Origin: Nitzschia sp. DOCU1
Taxonomy: Eukaryota > Bacillariophyta > Bacillariophyceae > Bacillariales > Bacillariaceae
Direction: 5' to 3'
Length of the DNA stretch: 64,000 nt
NCBI GenBank assembly: GCA_951394045.1
Contig: OX595989.1
Span: 2,790,001-2,854,000, forward strand
Shown: piece by piece, positions 49,320-59,646 of the stretch
How positions within the stretch are numbered: the first letter of the stretch is position 1
Layout of the letters: every line of letters begins with the position of its first letter
Translations under genes and position numbers: made by a program
The notes under the pieces: generated by a model
What the model saw: only the letters and a program-made list of their open reading frames with translations
Told to the model about the DNA's origin: nothing
Database searches by the model: none

Positions 49320-50729
49320 CTACACGTGGATGTTCTCCAACTTTAGTCGCAGAATCTTGTCTCTGGAGAGTTGCACATCGTATCGACCCGTTTCGTGCTT
49401 GAAATTAGTAATCGTGCCCCACTTGCCGTTCAGTTCGGGCTTGGATTGAAGACCGGTGATTTTACCGCAAGTACCATTTTCCAGGATACAGTTTCCAGGT
49501 TTCAATGCCACCGCACGTTGTAGTCCCATCACGTAAATATTATATCGCTCATTGGAAGGATCCCAGGCAATGATTGTTCCCCTTTGTCCGTTCCATTCCG
49601 GCTTGCTTTCTAGTCCATGGAGTGTAACGTGGACATGTTGCAGCAGATTGGCAGGCTTCACCGACATGGTTTCGTCCGTATCTTCCAGTACCACGACATA
49701 TCTTCCTGATCGAGCGTCATATTGTTGAACTTCTCCTCGGTCTCCGTTTCGCTCTGGTCGGCTCGTGAGTCCCTTCAGCGAGACAACGGTACCAGGCGCA
49801 ATGGTGTCGTATCGCTTTTCTTGCTGAGACGGCCGTCGGAAACTGCCTCCCATTCCACCGGGCATTCCACCCATGCCCCCCATACCTCCTGGCATACCGC
49901 CCATGCCTCCCATACCGCCAGGCATTCCACCCATGCCAAACATTTGAGCAAACGGGTCTGCCTGCACCCGCGAGCCTCTAGGACCTCCTCCGCTCAAATT
50001 AAAATGCATACCAGGCCCTCCGCCTCTTCCACCAAAAGATGCTCCAAATGGATCTCCGCCTCCAAAGAAATGCGAGAACAAAAATTGCGCTTCTTCGGGA
50101 CTCATGCCATGGGAATGATGGCCACCACCCCCACCTGGTCGGAAACCAAAGCCGCCGGGCATTCCTCCTGCAGGGAAGTCACCCCCCATTTGTTCGGCTT
50201 GATTGACGGCATCAGACCCATATTGATCGTAGATTTTTCGTTTCTTTTCGTCAGAAAGGACCGCATAGGCTTCGGAAATTTTCTGGAAATTTTTGGTGGC
50301 TTGATCGTCGCCAGGATTTTTATCAGGGTGCCACTATCAATTACAATGAAAAAACACGAATAAGAGCACAGAGGTGAGTCATTCTGCTACAAAATGCAGG
50401 ATATATGCGGGCTTTAAGGATCGTCATCGTTCTGTGGTGCTTCATTGTTTAGCATCAGCCTACAGCCACCGACCTGAGATTTTCGAGAATCTCCTTGTCG
50501 GTGGCAGCTTTGGCTGTGTAGCCTTGGTACAAACGATACGTAGAAAAACTTGGCGGGAAGCCATCGCATCCTCTCCGTCACCCAAACCCGCTCCTCGACC
50601 ATGGTCGTTTCCAACGAAACTTACCTTGATAGAAAGCTTTCGGTAAGCCTTCTTTAAATCTGCTTCTGTGGCTGATCTTGGAACACCAAGAATCTGGTAA
50701 TAGTCGTCTGAATTCAGATTCGACGTCAT
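49320..50729 (-). CDS. DnaJ (Hsp40) protein with Gly/Met-rich linker and three C-terminal repeats, 372 aa
   Basis: A co-chaperone that stimulates Hsp70 ATPase through its J domain. Exon 1 is 50729-50625 and exon 2 is 50333-49320, with a 291-bp GTAAGT...GATAG intron, phase 0. Joining restores the essential His37-Pro38-Asp39 in WHPDKNPG. The J domain covers about residues 7-72 and ends with KIYDQYG. The linker has three tandem MGGMPGG(MGG) units. Instead of the usual DnaJ substrate-binding domains the C-terminus has three repeats of about 52 residues, each with a core such as [20 protein letters not shown] or [10 protein letters not shown] and a GRYVVVL- or GRYDVQL-like strand. These resemble small beta modules seen in other algal proteins, but I cannot name a family. 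The client is unknown. Confidence 0.85.
50456..50516. ncRNA. Strong hairpin within the DnaJ intron (possible structured RNA)
   Basis: Three nested helices are perfect: CAGCC/GGCTG (50456-50460 with 50512-50516), GCCACCGAC/GTCGGTGGC (50465-50473 with 50497-50505) and GAGATT/AATCTC (50476-50481 with 50488-50493), with a 6-nt loop. Twenty base pairs in 61 nt is more than chance structure usually gives. The host intron is three to four times longer than the others in the window. It might be a small-RNA precursor or a splicing structure; this is inference. Confidence 0.4.
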
Positions 50730-51179
50730 TGTTGTGCTTTGTGTTTAGTTTGTGGGGCTCTCGCAACTCGAGCAGAACGCCGTGTTGGAGTGTGCGTGAC
50801 TGAAATAGTGAAAGATGTCAGGCTTTTCTTTCGAATTCTCCGGAAGTTTTGCTGAGTCGATAGGGTCCATTCGTGCTTTTTACATATTTGACTCGAGTGA
50901 TTACGGAATTGAAGTCCTTTCTCACATTTCAACGGCCTTTTCTGAAAAGCCTTGTCCGAATACGACTCAAACGCAGTCAAACAAGTCGATTTTGTGAGTT
51001 TTCGTACGTGCGCGAACAACCACACAAAAAGACGCGTACGTCAAAATGATGATGTGCCAACAGCCACGACGAAAGAACTTTTCCATCATCACAAGAACAA
51101 CAACCGTTTTGGAAAGGCTGCAAGATAGTGTTATTGGCGATATCGACTACCACTTTATTTGATTGATACATAATACACA
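50730..51179. promoter_or_regulatory. Divergent promoter region of DnaJ and a plastid-targeted protein
   Basis: About 450 bp between divergent starts with no gene visible. The short paired GACGCGTACGTC-like string near 51032 is not assigned. Confidence 0.35.
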
Positions 51180-51923
51180 ATGCGTCTTTCTGTCCTATCG
51201 ATTGCATCCGGCGCGTTCCTTACTGGAAATGTGGGGGTGATGTTGGTAAATGGATTCTCGGTGCCCGCGGCTCCAACGTCCGTTGGTCGAAAGTCTCTCT
51301 GTCAGCTCGCCGCTGCTGATGCAGGGTCGTCACCCAGTCGAACAAAACCCATGTCTCCTGAAGAAATCAAGGCACGAATGGGACTTCCCGATGACGACGA
51401 AGAACCGCCCAAACTCTTCTCGGATAGTTTGTACGATGATATGCAACAAGCATTATTGACGTTGGAGAAGCGCATCAAAGAAGGACCGGGAAGTCTTTCC
51501 ATGTTGGAAGTGGAAGAATTGATTGGACAAACACAGCGTATTGTTGTAGAAATGCGAGACTTTGAAGCAGGTCGAGTGTCGGGACTGGGTACCGCCCAAA
51601 TCCCCGCCGCGGCACCGCCGCAGCCGGTCATGGAAGTGGTCAAGTCCAATGTGGTGACTGACACTTCGGACGATGAGGGTCCCGCATATGATGGAAAGGG
51701 CATGGGAGTGCCTAAGGGAACACGTAACACATATGTCATTCCGGGCATGGAAGAAATGTCGCCAGAGGAATACCAGGCGGCTTTGAATGAGTCAATTCTT
51801 GCCCGTCAAAGAGAACGCCAGTCTTTAGGAGGATATGGAAACCGGGCAACATGGGATTATCTCAATAATCTGACAGGAGAAAAGGGTGTTCTCAAGCGAG
51901 ACGATGATGGGGAACGGCCCTAA
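51180..51923 (+). CDS. Small plastid-targeted protein of unknown function, 247 aa
   Basis: The start ATG at 51180 opens a signal peptide (MRLSVLSIASGAFLTGN...) with Phe in VNGFSVPAAP at the expected cleavage point, followed by a Ser/Ala/basic transit-like stretch (VGRKSLCQLAA). This is the diatom bipartite plastid presequence pattern. The mature protein is acidic, with a helical segment at about 80-130 (DSLYDDMQQALLTLEKRI) and a conserved-looking C-terminal half (GTRNTYVIPGMEEMSPEEY). No catalytic motif is seen. I do not recognise the family; similar unnamed proteins occur in stramenopile algae. Single exon. Confidence 0.7.
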   Translation: MRLSVLSIASGAFLTGNVGVMLVNGFSVPAAPTSVGRKSLCQLAAADAGSSPSRTKPMSPEEIKARMGLPDDDEEPPKLFSDSLYDDMQQALLTLEKRIKEGPGSLSMLEVEELIGQTQRIVVEMRDFEAGRVSGLGTAQIPAAAPPQPVMEVVKSNVVTDTSDDEGPAYDGKGMGVPKGTRNTYVIPGMEEMSPEEYQAALNESILARQRERQSLGGYGNRATWDYLNNLTGEKGVLKRDDDGERP

Positions 51924-52577
51924 TCTTGAAACATTTGGGTGTGAATTGAAAAATCATGGCATGGCTGTTTCATTGGAGAAAATTTACTGCGTAGAAAGTA
52001 CATGTTGGAAAAATGAATACAGCTCCACTAGCAAAATAGTTCATGTCTGTTTCAGCGTTATATCGCACTTTCTTGGGACGCTGTGGGGTGCGTTTGTTGT
52101 GGCAGAAACCAGTCCTCCGTCAGAGCTGAAGTAGTAACAAACGTTTGAACAAGTAGCTAGGTAGCTAGTAGAGGGCTGTTTTGTTGACTATCACAAAAGT
52201 TGAAAATCTTGGGTCACACGGTTGATGTGGCTCCAAACAACATCATAGCTTGTTGTCACTCTCCATGACAGTTTACTGTGGATAGTACGAACCGGCAATC
52301 GGACGGAGGAGGCGTGGCAAGAAATGCATGCAGCATACCATATCCATACTACCGGTAGTAGTTGGTGGTGACCGTCCGTCTGCCCGTAACTCCGTTCATT
52401 TTTCCACTGCGTGCGTCACTCGTGACTTCACAGTCCGTGACTCCAAACCACGTAGAGATGCTACGTGGCTTCAAAGATCCAGGCTTGTCGGCGCGCATTT
52501 ATGTTTTGTGCGTCGTCGTCGTTGCTGTGGCCGCATTTTTGATGATGCAACGTGCTTCCCACAAATTGATCATCACC
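51924..52577. promoter_or_regulatory. Upstream region of the ketoacyl-CoA reductase gene
   Basis: Contains the 3' flank of the plastid gene and the reductase promoter. A TACCGGTA palindrome lies at 52350-52357, 220 bp before the start codon. Codons in frame with the reductase continue upstream to an ATG at 52458, so a 40-residue N-terminal extension is possible. Confidence 0.4.
52350..52357. promoter_or_regulatory. TACCGGTA palindrome upstream of the reductase gene
   Basis: Part of ACTACCGGTAGT, a perfect 12-bp palindrome. One of seven intergenic TACCGGTA copies noticed in the window; role unproven. Confidence 0.35.
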
Positions 52578-53603
52578 ATGGATAGCATTACTCTAGAAAA
52601 AGCTGCGGTTGGTATCGTTGGCCTGATTGGGCTCAACTTAGCCCTCAAGGCTGTCTCTCATCTCTTCAAGACATTTTTGCGCCCCGCCAAAGATTTGAAG
52701 AAGTTGGGAAAATGGGCCGTTGTTACCGGCGCAACCGGTAAGTTGCTCATTTCAATGCTCGGCCTTATTGAGTCTAGACACGTTTGTTGCTAATGGATGG
52801 CATTTCTCGTAGACGGAATCGGAAAGGCATACGCGTTTGCCTTTGCCAAGAAAGGCATGAGCGTGGTTTTGATTAGTAGGACGGAAGCGAAATTGCAGGA
52901 AGTAAAGAAGGAAATTTCAGAGAAGTACAGTGGCGTTGAAGTCACCTATGTTGTATGCGATTATTCGAAGTTCGATAAAGCCGCACAGGATAAGGTCGCA
53001 AAGGCGATCAAAGACTTGGAAGTTGGTGTCTTGGTGAACAATGTGGGGGTTTCCTACAGATACCCGCTTTTCTTTGATGAGTTGACCGACGAAGAAGTCC
53101 AAAATCTCATGACAATGAACATTGACAGTACAGTTTGGATGACCCGAATGGTTCTTCCCGGTATGCTTGCGCGTAAGAGGGGCACTATCGTCAATGTCTC
53201 CTCGGCCTCGGCAATGTACACCTTGCCATTGTTGGCGGAATATTCAGGTGCAAAAAGTTTCGTCGAGCGCTTTTCTCGGGCTATCAACGCGGAGTACAAG
53301 AGCAAGGGAGTCACATGCCAATGTCAAGTTCCATTTTACGTTGCAACAAAGCTTGCAAAGATGCGAAAGAGTATGATGGTCCCCACACCGGAACAGTTTG
53401 TTGCTATGGCGATGAAATGGGTCGGTTACAGTGACTGCGTCGTTTCGCCTTTCTTGCTTCATGCTATTATGGGATATGCAATGGACTGCCTTCCAGAGTT
53501 CATCCTTACCAACCAGATTATGGGCATGCACTTGGCGACCAGAAAGAGAGGCAAAAAGAAGGACGAAAAGGTGGCTGCAGAGGCTGCTGGAAAGAAGGAA
53601 TGA
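52578..53603 (+). CDS. KCR: 3-ketoacyl-CoA reductase (HSD17B12/KCR-like) of fatty-acid elongation, 316 aa
   Basis: Reduces 3-ketoacyl-CoA to 3-hydroxyacyl-CoA with NADPH, the second step of very-long-chain and polyunsaturated fatty-acid elongation at the endoplasmic reticulum. Exons are 52578-52737 and 52813-53603, with a 75-bp GTAAGT...GTAG intron in phase 1. Joining restores the cofactor motif TGATDGIG (residues 50-57). NNVG follows at 129-132, and the catalytic Ser183/184, Tyr197 and Lys201 lie in NVSSASAM and EYSGAKSF. An N-terminal membrane helix (about 11-33) and a Lys-rich C-terminus (KRGKKKDEK) fit an ER membrane enzyme. I chose ATG 52578 because its context ACCATGG is strong and 316 aa fits the family; an in-frame ATG at 52458 would add 40 residues. 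Confidence 0.9.
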
Positions 53604-54126
53604 AATGATGATCATGCTTCCAATCAAGAAGACACTAGACCACTATTATTTCGGAAAAGTAGAAAGTGAAGTCATAAATATATGGTTTGAAGAATGCGTC
53701 CAGATCGATTTGAATAGGCGAGTCTACTGTAGTAGAAAAAAGGCGTCTCGACCTAAGCAGGTGAAAAGTACTACCGGTACAAATACGTGCCCCCAGAAGC
53801 ATGGGAAACGGACGAGAATATATCTTTTTTAACGGACACTTGAAGTGTCCGAATTGCAAATCTTCGCGCAGTGGTTGGGCGGGTCCTGAAAAATGAGCGA
53901 AAATCGATGCTCTCCCAGCATCGATGAGGACCACGATGGCTTCGACTTAGCACACGTCAAATGATGATGTCTCAGTGTCGTATGCAACGACGAGCAACAA
54001 GTCAGTGTCCAGAATCCGCCCTTTGGTAGTCGTCCAGGCGAAAGTTCTATTTTCAAGCGGGGCCATCGAGAGCACGCGTTGATCCAATTCCGACGTATTG
54101 TGCACTTCTCGTTGGGAACACCATCA
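53604..54126. promoter_or_regulatory. Upstream region of the plastid GNAT gene
   Basis: About 520 bp with no gene. A TACCGGTA palindrome is at 53772-53779. GGACACTTGAAGTGTCC at 53833-53849 is a palindrome with 8-bp arms around one central base. Confidence 0.4.
53772..53779. promoter_or_regulatory. TACCGGTA palindrome upstream of the GNAT gene
   Basis: Within GTACTACCGGTAC, 348 bp before the start codon. Same motif as at 52350, 55805 and 62519. Confidence 0.3.
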
Positions 54127-55193
54127 ATGATTCTTGTCATCAATTTACTTCTTGCCGTGTTTCTACCCTGGGCTCTGGCCTTTTCACATTCTCAGTCCAT
54201 ACGAGTTCGCTATCAACGTTCTAGAACCAAACGACTTGCTGATACAGCCGCGAGACTTGTCCCACTGTCCAATTTCGACTCTGATCTCTCATTTTTCTCA
54301 GAAGACAAGTCTTACCGCCTCTGTTTTGATAAGGAAGGGAAATTCGGGGAGGGAAATGATCAATTTCAATTATCACTCGTTGAGGGGGACGACATACCGG
54401 ATCTTTGTCGGTTTGTTGTGGCCGCTTTTGGTGCCGAAGTTATACAGATAAGCCAAGATCTGAATACGTTTGAGAGAATGCTGATTTCGCCAGCTGCTGA
54501 GCTCTTGAATGGATACTCTGGGCTCGTAGCCTTCGCAGAAGTATTTTCAGGTACAAAACAGAGATTGGCAAGCAGACTAGAAAAAATGAACATTTCCGCG
54601 CCGAAAACTGCAGGTCTTACCATGAGAGAAGCGATCGAAACAGTGGAGAAAGATTCCTTGGTTTTAGCGCTGGCGCGGCCATCATCTGGCAGAGAGCCCC
54701 GTTCCGAAATCATTGCATCAATCGAACTCCGCTTGCAGGTATGTATGTGAATGATGGGACAAAGTGGCTAGGGACAGCTGTCAGATACTCACACACCCAG
54801 AACCAGCCGTGCGACGCAAAAATTCCATTTAGTCTACCATGGCTGGACAAAGTAGAACGACGATTGGCCTCAACTATTGGGCTAGGAGATATGTCTGGAA
54901 GAGATTTACAGCCATATCTGAGCAACTTATGTGTCGACGAGAATTACAGGGGGAAAGGCATAGGGAAGGCTCTAGTTCGATGCGTCGAAAATATTGCGCA
55001 GACCGCCTGGGGATACAACCGGATGTATTTACACGTCGACGAGGACAACATCGCTGCTCTTTCTCTGTACAAAAGCGAAGGATACCGGGATGTTGGCCAT
55101 AGGTGGAATCCATTTTGGGCCGGTAGTTCATCAAAGATCGGCTATTATGTCAAGACACTAAGTGATTCTGGTAGGGCAGCACGCAAGCGATGA
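54127..55193 (+). CDS. Plastid-targeted GNAT N-acetyltransferase, 334 aa, two exons
   Basis: GNAT enzymes transfer acetyl from acetyl-CoA to amines, including protein N-termini and lysines in plastids. Exons are 54127-54738 and 54801-55193, with a 62-bp GTATGT...CCCAG intron, phase 0. The ATG at 54127 starts a signal peptide MILVINLLLAVFLPWALAF with Phe at the predicted cleavage site, then a basic transit stretch (RVRYQRSRTKRL), so import into the plastid is likely. The acetyl-CoA loop is NYRGKGIGKAL near residue 258 (the R/Q-x2-G-x-G/A pattern), preceded by the strand YLSNLCVDE and followed by MYLHVDEDNIAALSLYKSEG, the typical GNAT end. The substrate is unknown. The upstream open frame begins with TTG, so I used the first ATG. 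Confidence 0.85.
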
Positions 55194-56158
55194 ATGACAA
55201 TCAATGACATGGTAGTACTGCTGTTGTACGATCCCCGCGGCCAGAACATTATCATCCATTCGGTATGAAGAATGCTGCCCGTCCACCTCATGTATCATTG
55301 AAATAGTTCATTCGAAAGCTCATTTTATTTTTTCGTCATTGAACAATATGCCTTACTTCCAATTCGAACCTATTATTCTTGCTCCCACGAAACAAGGGAC
55401 CGTGGTTTCTTCTCGAGGCCACGGATCATCATCATAGTAACGAACAATAGCAACAGCAACAAGGCCAATGCGTTCCCGGTAGCTACAGGGACCAGCGAAT
55501 GTTTCTGCGGCAATCATGATTCGGGCGCCTCTTGTGGATATCAAAGTAACGTTACTGTATCTTTATCTTTGTATACGAACGCGACTGTGCCTTTGTCAGC
55601 AACGCAGAGTTCGAAGCAGCTACTAGTCGCCCCTCTAGCTAGTGGCACCACCATCCTCCTTTCGATCTGCAGCATTCACACGTTGAGCCATTTGGTATGT
55701 GCGCCAGCATTTGGCACGATGCTTCCCTTACAGTAAATGCTCGTTATTTGGTCTTTTGAGGATAGACGAATTGCAAGAGATGTTGGCGACACTGTACGTC
55801 TTCCTACCGGTAGTCGTACCGAGTCCCGAGTGCAATCGCGTGCAGAGCGCGGATACAGAGTTCTTTTGAGTCGATTGTCATCGTCAGTCAGTCCTCCGTG
55901 TGTGACGTACCAGGTACATCCAGACTGACTCTCATCCGCCCATCATCGCGGCGCATCATAGGACACCCTAAGAAGGTTCGGGGTGCAGCAAAACACTTCG
56001 AACGAGGACGATGAGGGAAGGATTGCTATTCCAATAGCCGACGATCCTTTGTGAAACCCCCAGTGAAACTACCCTCATCAGTCTGAAAGCGTTGCTTTGG
56101 AGAAAGAACTTGACCTGAGCATCCCCAGAATCGATATGAATTTACTGTCGCTACGACG
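55194..56158. other. Intergenic region, no gene seen
   Basis: About 965 bp between two plus-strand genes. It contains a TACCGGTA palindrome at 55805-55812 and otherwise no recognisable gene or repeat. Confidence 0.45.
55805..55812. promoter_or_regulatory. TACCGGTA palindrome upstream of the helicase-associated-domain gene
   Basis: Within CTACCGGTAG, 347 bp before the start codon. Same motif as upstream of the reductase, GNAT and THO genes. Confidence 0.3.
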
Positions 56159-57775
56159 ATGATTCGGCGGAAGAAAATTTTCATGACGACGACAACGACA
56201 TGGTGGTGGTCAGGGGGCGCTGCAAAGTTGCTCATGATTTTCCTTTGCACTTGTCAAAGTGGAGTAGTCGTCGGACTCGGGGCTCAGAACCAAGGACGCT
56301 CCAACGACTTACCACCACAGGTGGTAGCTATTACGACGAACGGGCTGATTCCGACGTCCATGCAAGAAGATGATGTATTCAAAACGTCGCCCGCAATAGC
56401 GTCCATTCAGGAAGCTGATGTGGCACGAAGAATTTTGAAGCAGCGCTCGAGTCGAGGACGACCACGGCAACTACCACCAGAAAGCATGGCGAACAAGAGA
56501 TCTTCAATGTCACAAACGACCTCTACAAGTAGACCAACACCAACCATCAAACCCAAACGAGAGTCAACAAGGCGCCGCAAAACCATTGCCCCCAAAACGA
56601 TACGCACCATTGACCTACCCTACGAGTCTGCCATCAAGGCACTCAGAATTTACCATGAGGAACATTCCCATGTAGTTATGCCTCGAAAATATGTCATCGA
56701 AGACAAGGAGAAATACCCGGAGGAATGGCATGGTGTTGATTTGGCGGCGACTGTCTATGATATGAAATGGTGGCTGAGGCATGTGCAACAAAGACCCGAC
56801 CGCGTTGCCGATCTCAATCAATTGGGATTCGTTTGGGAGCGTCTACAACCAGAATTCAACCTTATTTTGGAGGCCCTTATTACATACCGGACACTGCATG
56901 ATGATCTGTTGGTTCCGACAAATTTCGTTGTTCCCTTTGGCGACAGTAATTGGTCCAGAGCTTGTTGGGGCATTTCACTAGGAAAGGCAGTCTACCGGAT
57001 AAGAAGTCGGGGCGATTTTCTCCGTGGAACCAGGGCAGAGAAGCGTCAAAGACAACTTGATGCTCTGGGGTTTGTCTGGGACGTGCAAGAGCACCTCTTC
57101 GACCAATTTTGCTACGCCATGCGAATTTATGCTAAGAACGAAGCCACGGATAATGCTCCACGAAGAACCGGGGCGCTGAAAATCCCAACTCAATTTGTTG
57201 TTCCAGAATCCAGGGATTGGCCGCAGAGTCTTTGGGGTTACCCCCTTGGGGCCAAGTGCACTGCCGTTCGGCAAAAGGAACTCTACGTCAAGGGTCGTCC
57301 AGAACGACTACGGATTCTGGCGGAGATTGGCTTTCACGCAGGTGGAAATGATAGCCTTAGTTGGCTGGAAGTAGTTCATGCTGCAGCTGTATACTCGCAA
57401 CTGCATAACAGAAATCTTGACGTCCCTCAAACCTTTGTCGTTCCTGCTCCCCCAAGAAGGAGTGCATCTGATGGCAAGGAAGCGAACGACGAAGGACGCG
57501 TCGTTGGAAGCGACGACGCGTGGCCATGGCCAGGTAAGTCCTTGTTGCGCCATTTGGCTGTTTGGGGAAAATTCACATTGCATATGCTCGTATCCAACGA
57601 TTAATTGTTCGCTACCCAAGAGTATCTGTGGGGTTTTCCGCTTGGACAACGTCTGCGAGATATTCGCGTCAAAGGCTATTACTTGAGAGGCGACTCGGCC
57701 AATGCTCGGCGGCGGCAGCTCGATGCGCTGGGCTTCAATTGGAATCCAAAACGGGGACGACGAAACAAGAAATAA
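56159..57775 (+). CDS. Secreted or organellar protein with helicase-associated (HA) repeats, 509 aa
   Basis: The HA domain (PF03457 type) is a small helical unit found in bacterial helicases and often alone in diatoms. Exons are 56159-57533 and 57621-57775 with an 87-bp GTAAGT...CCAAG intron in phase 1. Joining creates WPEYLWGFPLG, completing the last repeat. Four repeats run from about residue 156 to the end. Each has a signature such as LWGYPLG or CWGISLG, then an IR/VR-x-G stretch and a closing LDALGFVWD or LNQLGFVWE. No helicase motif is present. The N-terminus has a basic start, a Thr/Trp run and a hydrophobic stretch (KLLMIFLCTCQSGVVVGLG) that may act as a signal peptide. Function is unknown. 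The gene converges on the cyclin with a 68-bp gap. Confidence 0.8.
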
Positions 57776-57843
57776 TGGGTTTGAGGCAGGTTTGTTCTAT
57801 GTTTCTATTCATTATGTGGAGTAGCAAGCTAAGAGAGAGAGTT

Positions 57844-58749
57844 CTATGATAGCTGGACTGTTCGGGGAGAAGACGCAAAGCAGCTTGATGCCTTTCTTGT
57901 AAAGGCTGCAAGTCCAGTGACTGGCTTTCGGAGAGTGGGTAATGAGGATGGAGAATCCGATGTTTCCTTTGTCGAGATCATCTCGTAAAGTTGATTGCGC
58001 AGTATGTCAAATGCTGATGGTCGGATCCCTGTGCAGGAAAAGATCAATGATCCGACGTGGGCAGAGAGCGAACCTGCATCCGAGATGCTATCAGCGGCAT
58101 TTAGAAGTGCAGCCAAACCAACCAGTGATGCCTTTTTCATTACAAACTCGTAGTCCAATAAGCTCATGTCAATCTGATATTGCGTTAAGTCAAGCAGTGC
58201 TTGGCGAGTGAGGCCGTCCAAGTCGTCATCGGGGATTAGATCGATGTGGTTTCGCACGAAAGCCATTGCTGTTGGGGGATTAACGCGCCATTGCACCGCC
58301 TGCAATACTCGAAGCTCCATCGCCTCGATTTCTCTACTCGTTCGTTCTCCGTTGCTAAGTTTCGCAACAAGCTCAGGGCCCAGTGCTTGTTCCTCGTGCA
58401 CCTTCACAGCCGAATAGACACAAGCAAGCGCCGCAAGCTGGAACTGACTTCGATCGAGTAGGACGCTGTATCCATCTGGGCTTGCCATGAAGCGATCAAG
58501 ATAAGATACTGCGATTTCTGCTGTTTCACGCTGATATTGACAAACGTCCATGATCTTTACACACCAGTCAGCGATGGTGGATCTAGCTCGAGCATCGACG
58601 GGCTGGCCAAGCGAAGTGTACGACGGGAGGTCATGAAGGTAATCTCGCACGATGTATCCCGACTCCTCTTGCTTGAGCATGGCCTTTATCGTCGTGGCCT
58701 CAGACTCGAACGTTTTTAGTTGCTGGTCAAGTCCCATTGTCTGATACAT
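57844..58749 (-). CDS. Cyclin (diatom-type), 301 aa
   Basis: Cyclins activate cyclin-dependent kinases and set cell-cycle steps. The first ATG is at 58749; the frame extends to a TTG at 58830. The cyclin N-terminal fold covers about residues 45-165: a helix containing STIADWCVKIMDVC, then AVSYLDRFM, the conserved LDRF box, and LAALACVYSAVKVHEE, ending with LRVLQAVQWRVNPPTAMAF. A cyclin C-like helical half follows to about 260 (LDLTQYQIDMSLLDYEF). The C-terminus is Ser/Pro/Lys-rich. Lack of a classical A/B destruction box and its short length suggest one of the expanded diatom-specific cyclins, which respond to nutrients or light. Partner kinase is unknown. Confidence 0.87.
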   Translation of the reverse strand: MYQTMGLDQQLKTFESEATTIKAMLKQEESGYIVRDYLHDLPSYTSLGQPVDARARSTIADWCVKIMDVCQYQRETAEIAVSYLDRFMASPDGYSVLLDRSQFQLAALACVYSAVKVHEEQALGPELVAKLSNGERTSREIEAMELRVLQAVQWRVNPPTAMAFVRNHIDLIPDDDLDGLTRQALLDLTQYQIDMSLLDYEFVMKKASLVGLAALLNAADSISDAGSLSAHVGSLIFSCTGIRPSAFDILRNQLYEMISTKETSDSPSSLPTLRKPVTGLAAFTRKASSCFASSPRTVQLS

Positions 58750-59646
58750 GGTGGCTGAAAACGAGAGGGTGTGATTAAGTCTTCGTTGGAGAGTAATGGG
58801 ATTGGGTCCTTTTTCTTCTTGTGGGGTCAATCTTGGAACAATGACCTATGGATTTGCTTAGACAGGATATACGGTAGAACGGAAGTACCATTTCGTGCTT
58901 GTCATTCTCCGGACTTTAAGATCGATCTAAGCCCACACGGTGGAAGAATGCCTTGTCATTAGGACCAACAGGCTTCATCGTTCCCGATAGATATTGCCTG
59001 AGTTCATTTTGCAAAAGTGCCCCAAGATTCACTAACGAGTTTTAGCAGTCTTGCCATCGCATGACTCGTGATCTATCCTATGTATGATACAAAGAAGGCG
59101 CCCTGCGAATGCAGTAGAAATATACGGTTGGGCTGGTTTGCGAATTTTCCGGAACTTCGAAGTGGCATCCTTCAACGTATTTATTATGCCATTCTGTGAC
59201 GGACATTATGCCCAATTGGGTAACAATCTGGCCGTCCTCGATTCAGGAATGTCTGCAAGATAGCGCGATGATAGATCGCCTACCGTAGTAGCACTACAAC
59301 TATCATATCAAGTCCAGGACTGGGCGGTGGTACATACTCATCTGCGATAGCTTGCTACCATCGACATTTGTCGGTCGCCATTATAGTACAACTAGTAGAG
59401 CATTGGCAGCTAAAGCAAAGTGAAGGCTGGGCTTGTTTCATAGTCGACAAATCTAGTAGATTTTTCAAACTGCGTCCAAATGGGCCCGGCAGCTACTTAT
59501 CGCCACCGGGCCAATTCACATCTGTAGGTATTGAGGAAAGAAGAAGCCGACCACTTCTATTACGAAAATATGATATACTTAGTATCAAGTTATCAGTTTG
59601 TGAGAAGTTCAGGACAAGCAGCCCACAAAGGACGAAATTTCCAGAT
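58750..59646. other. Intergenic region, no gene seen
   Basis: About 900 bp. It holds the cyclin promoter on the left and the 3' UTR of the THO gene on the right. Small open frames (about 59368-59670) show no family features. Confidence 0.45.

Noticed and set aside
52362..52457. N-terminal extension of the ketoacyl-CoA reductase from a TTG codon
   Set aside because: TTG is not a usual eukaryotic start; the ATG at 52578 has a strong context and gives the family length.
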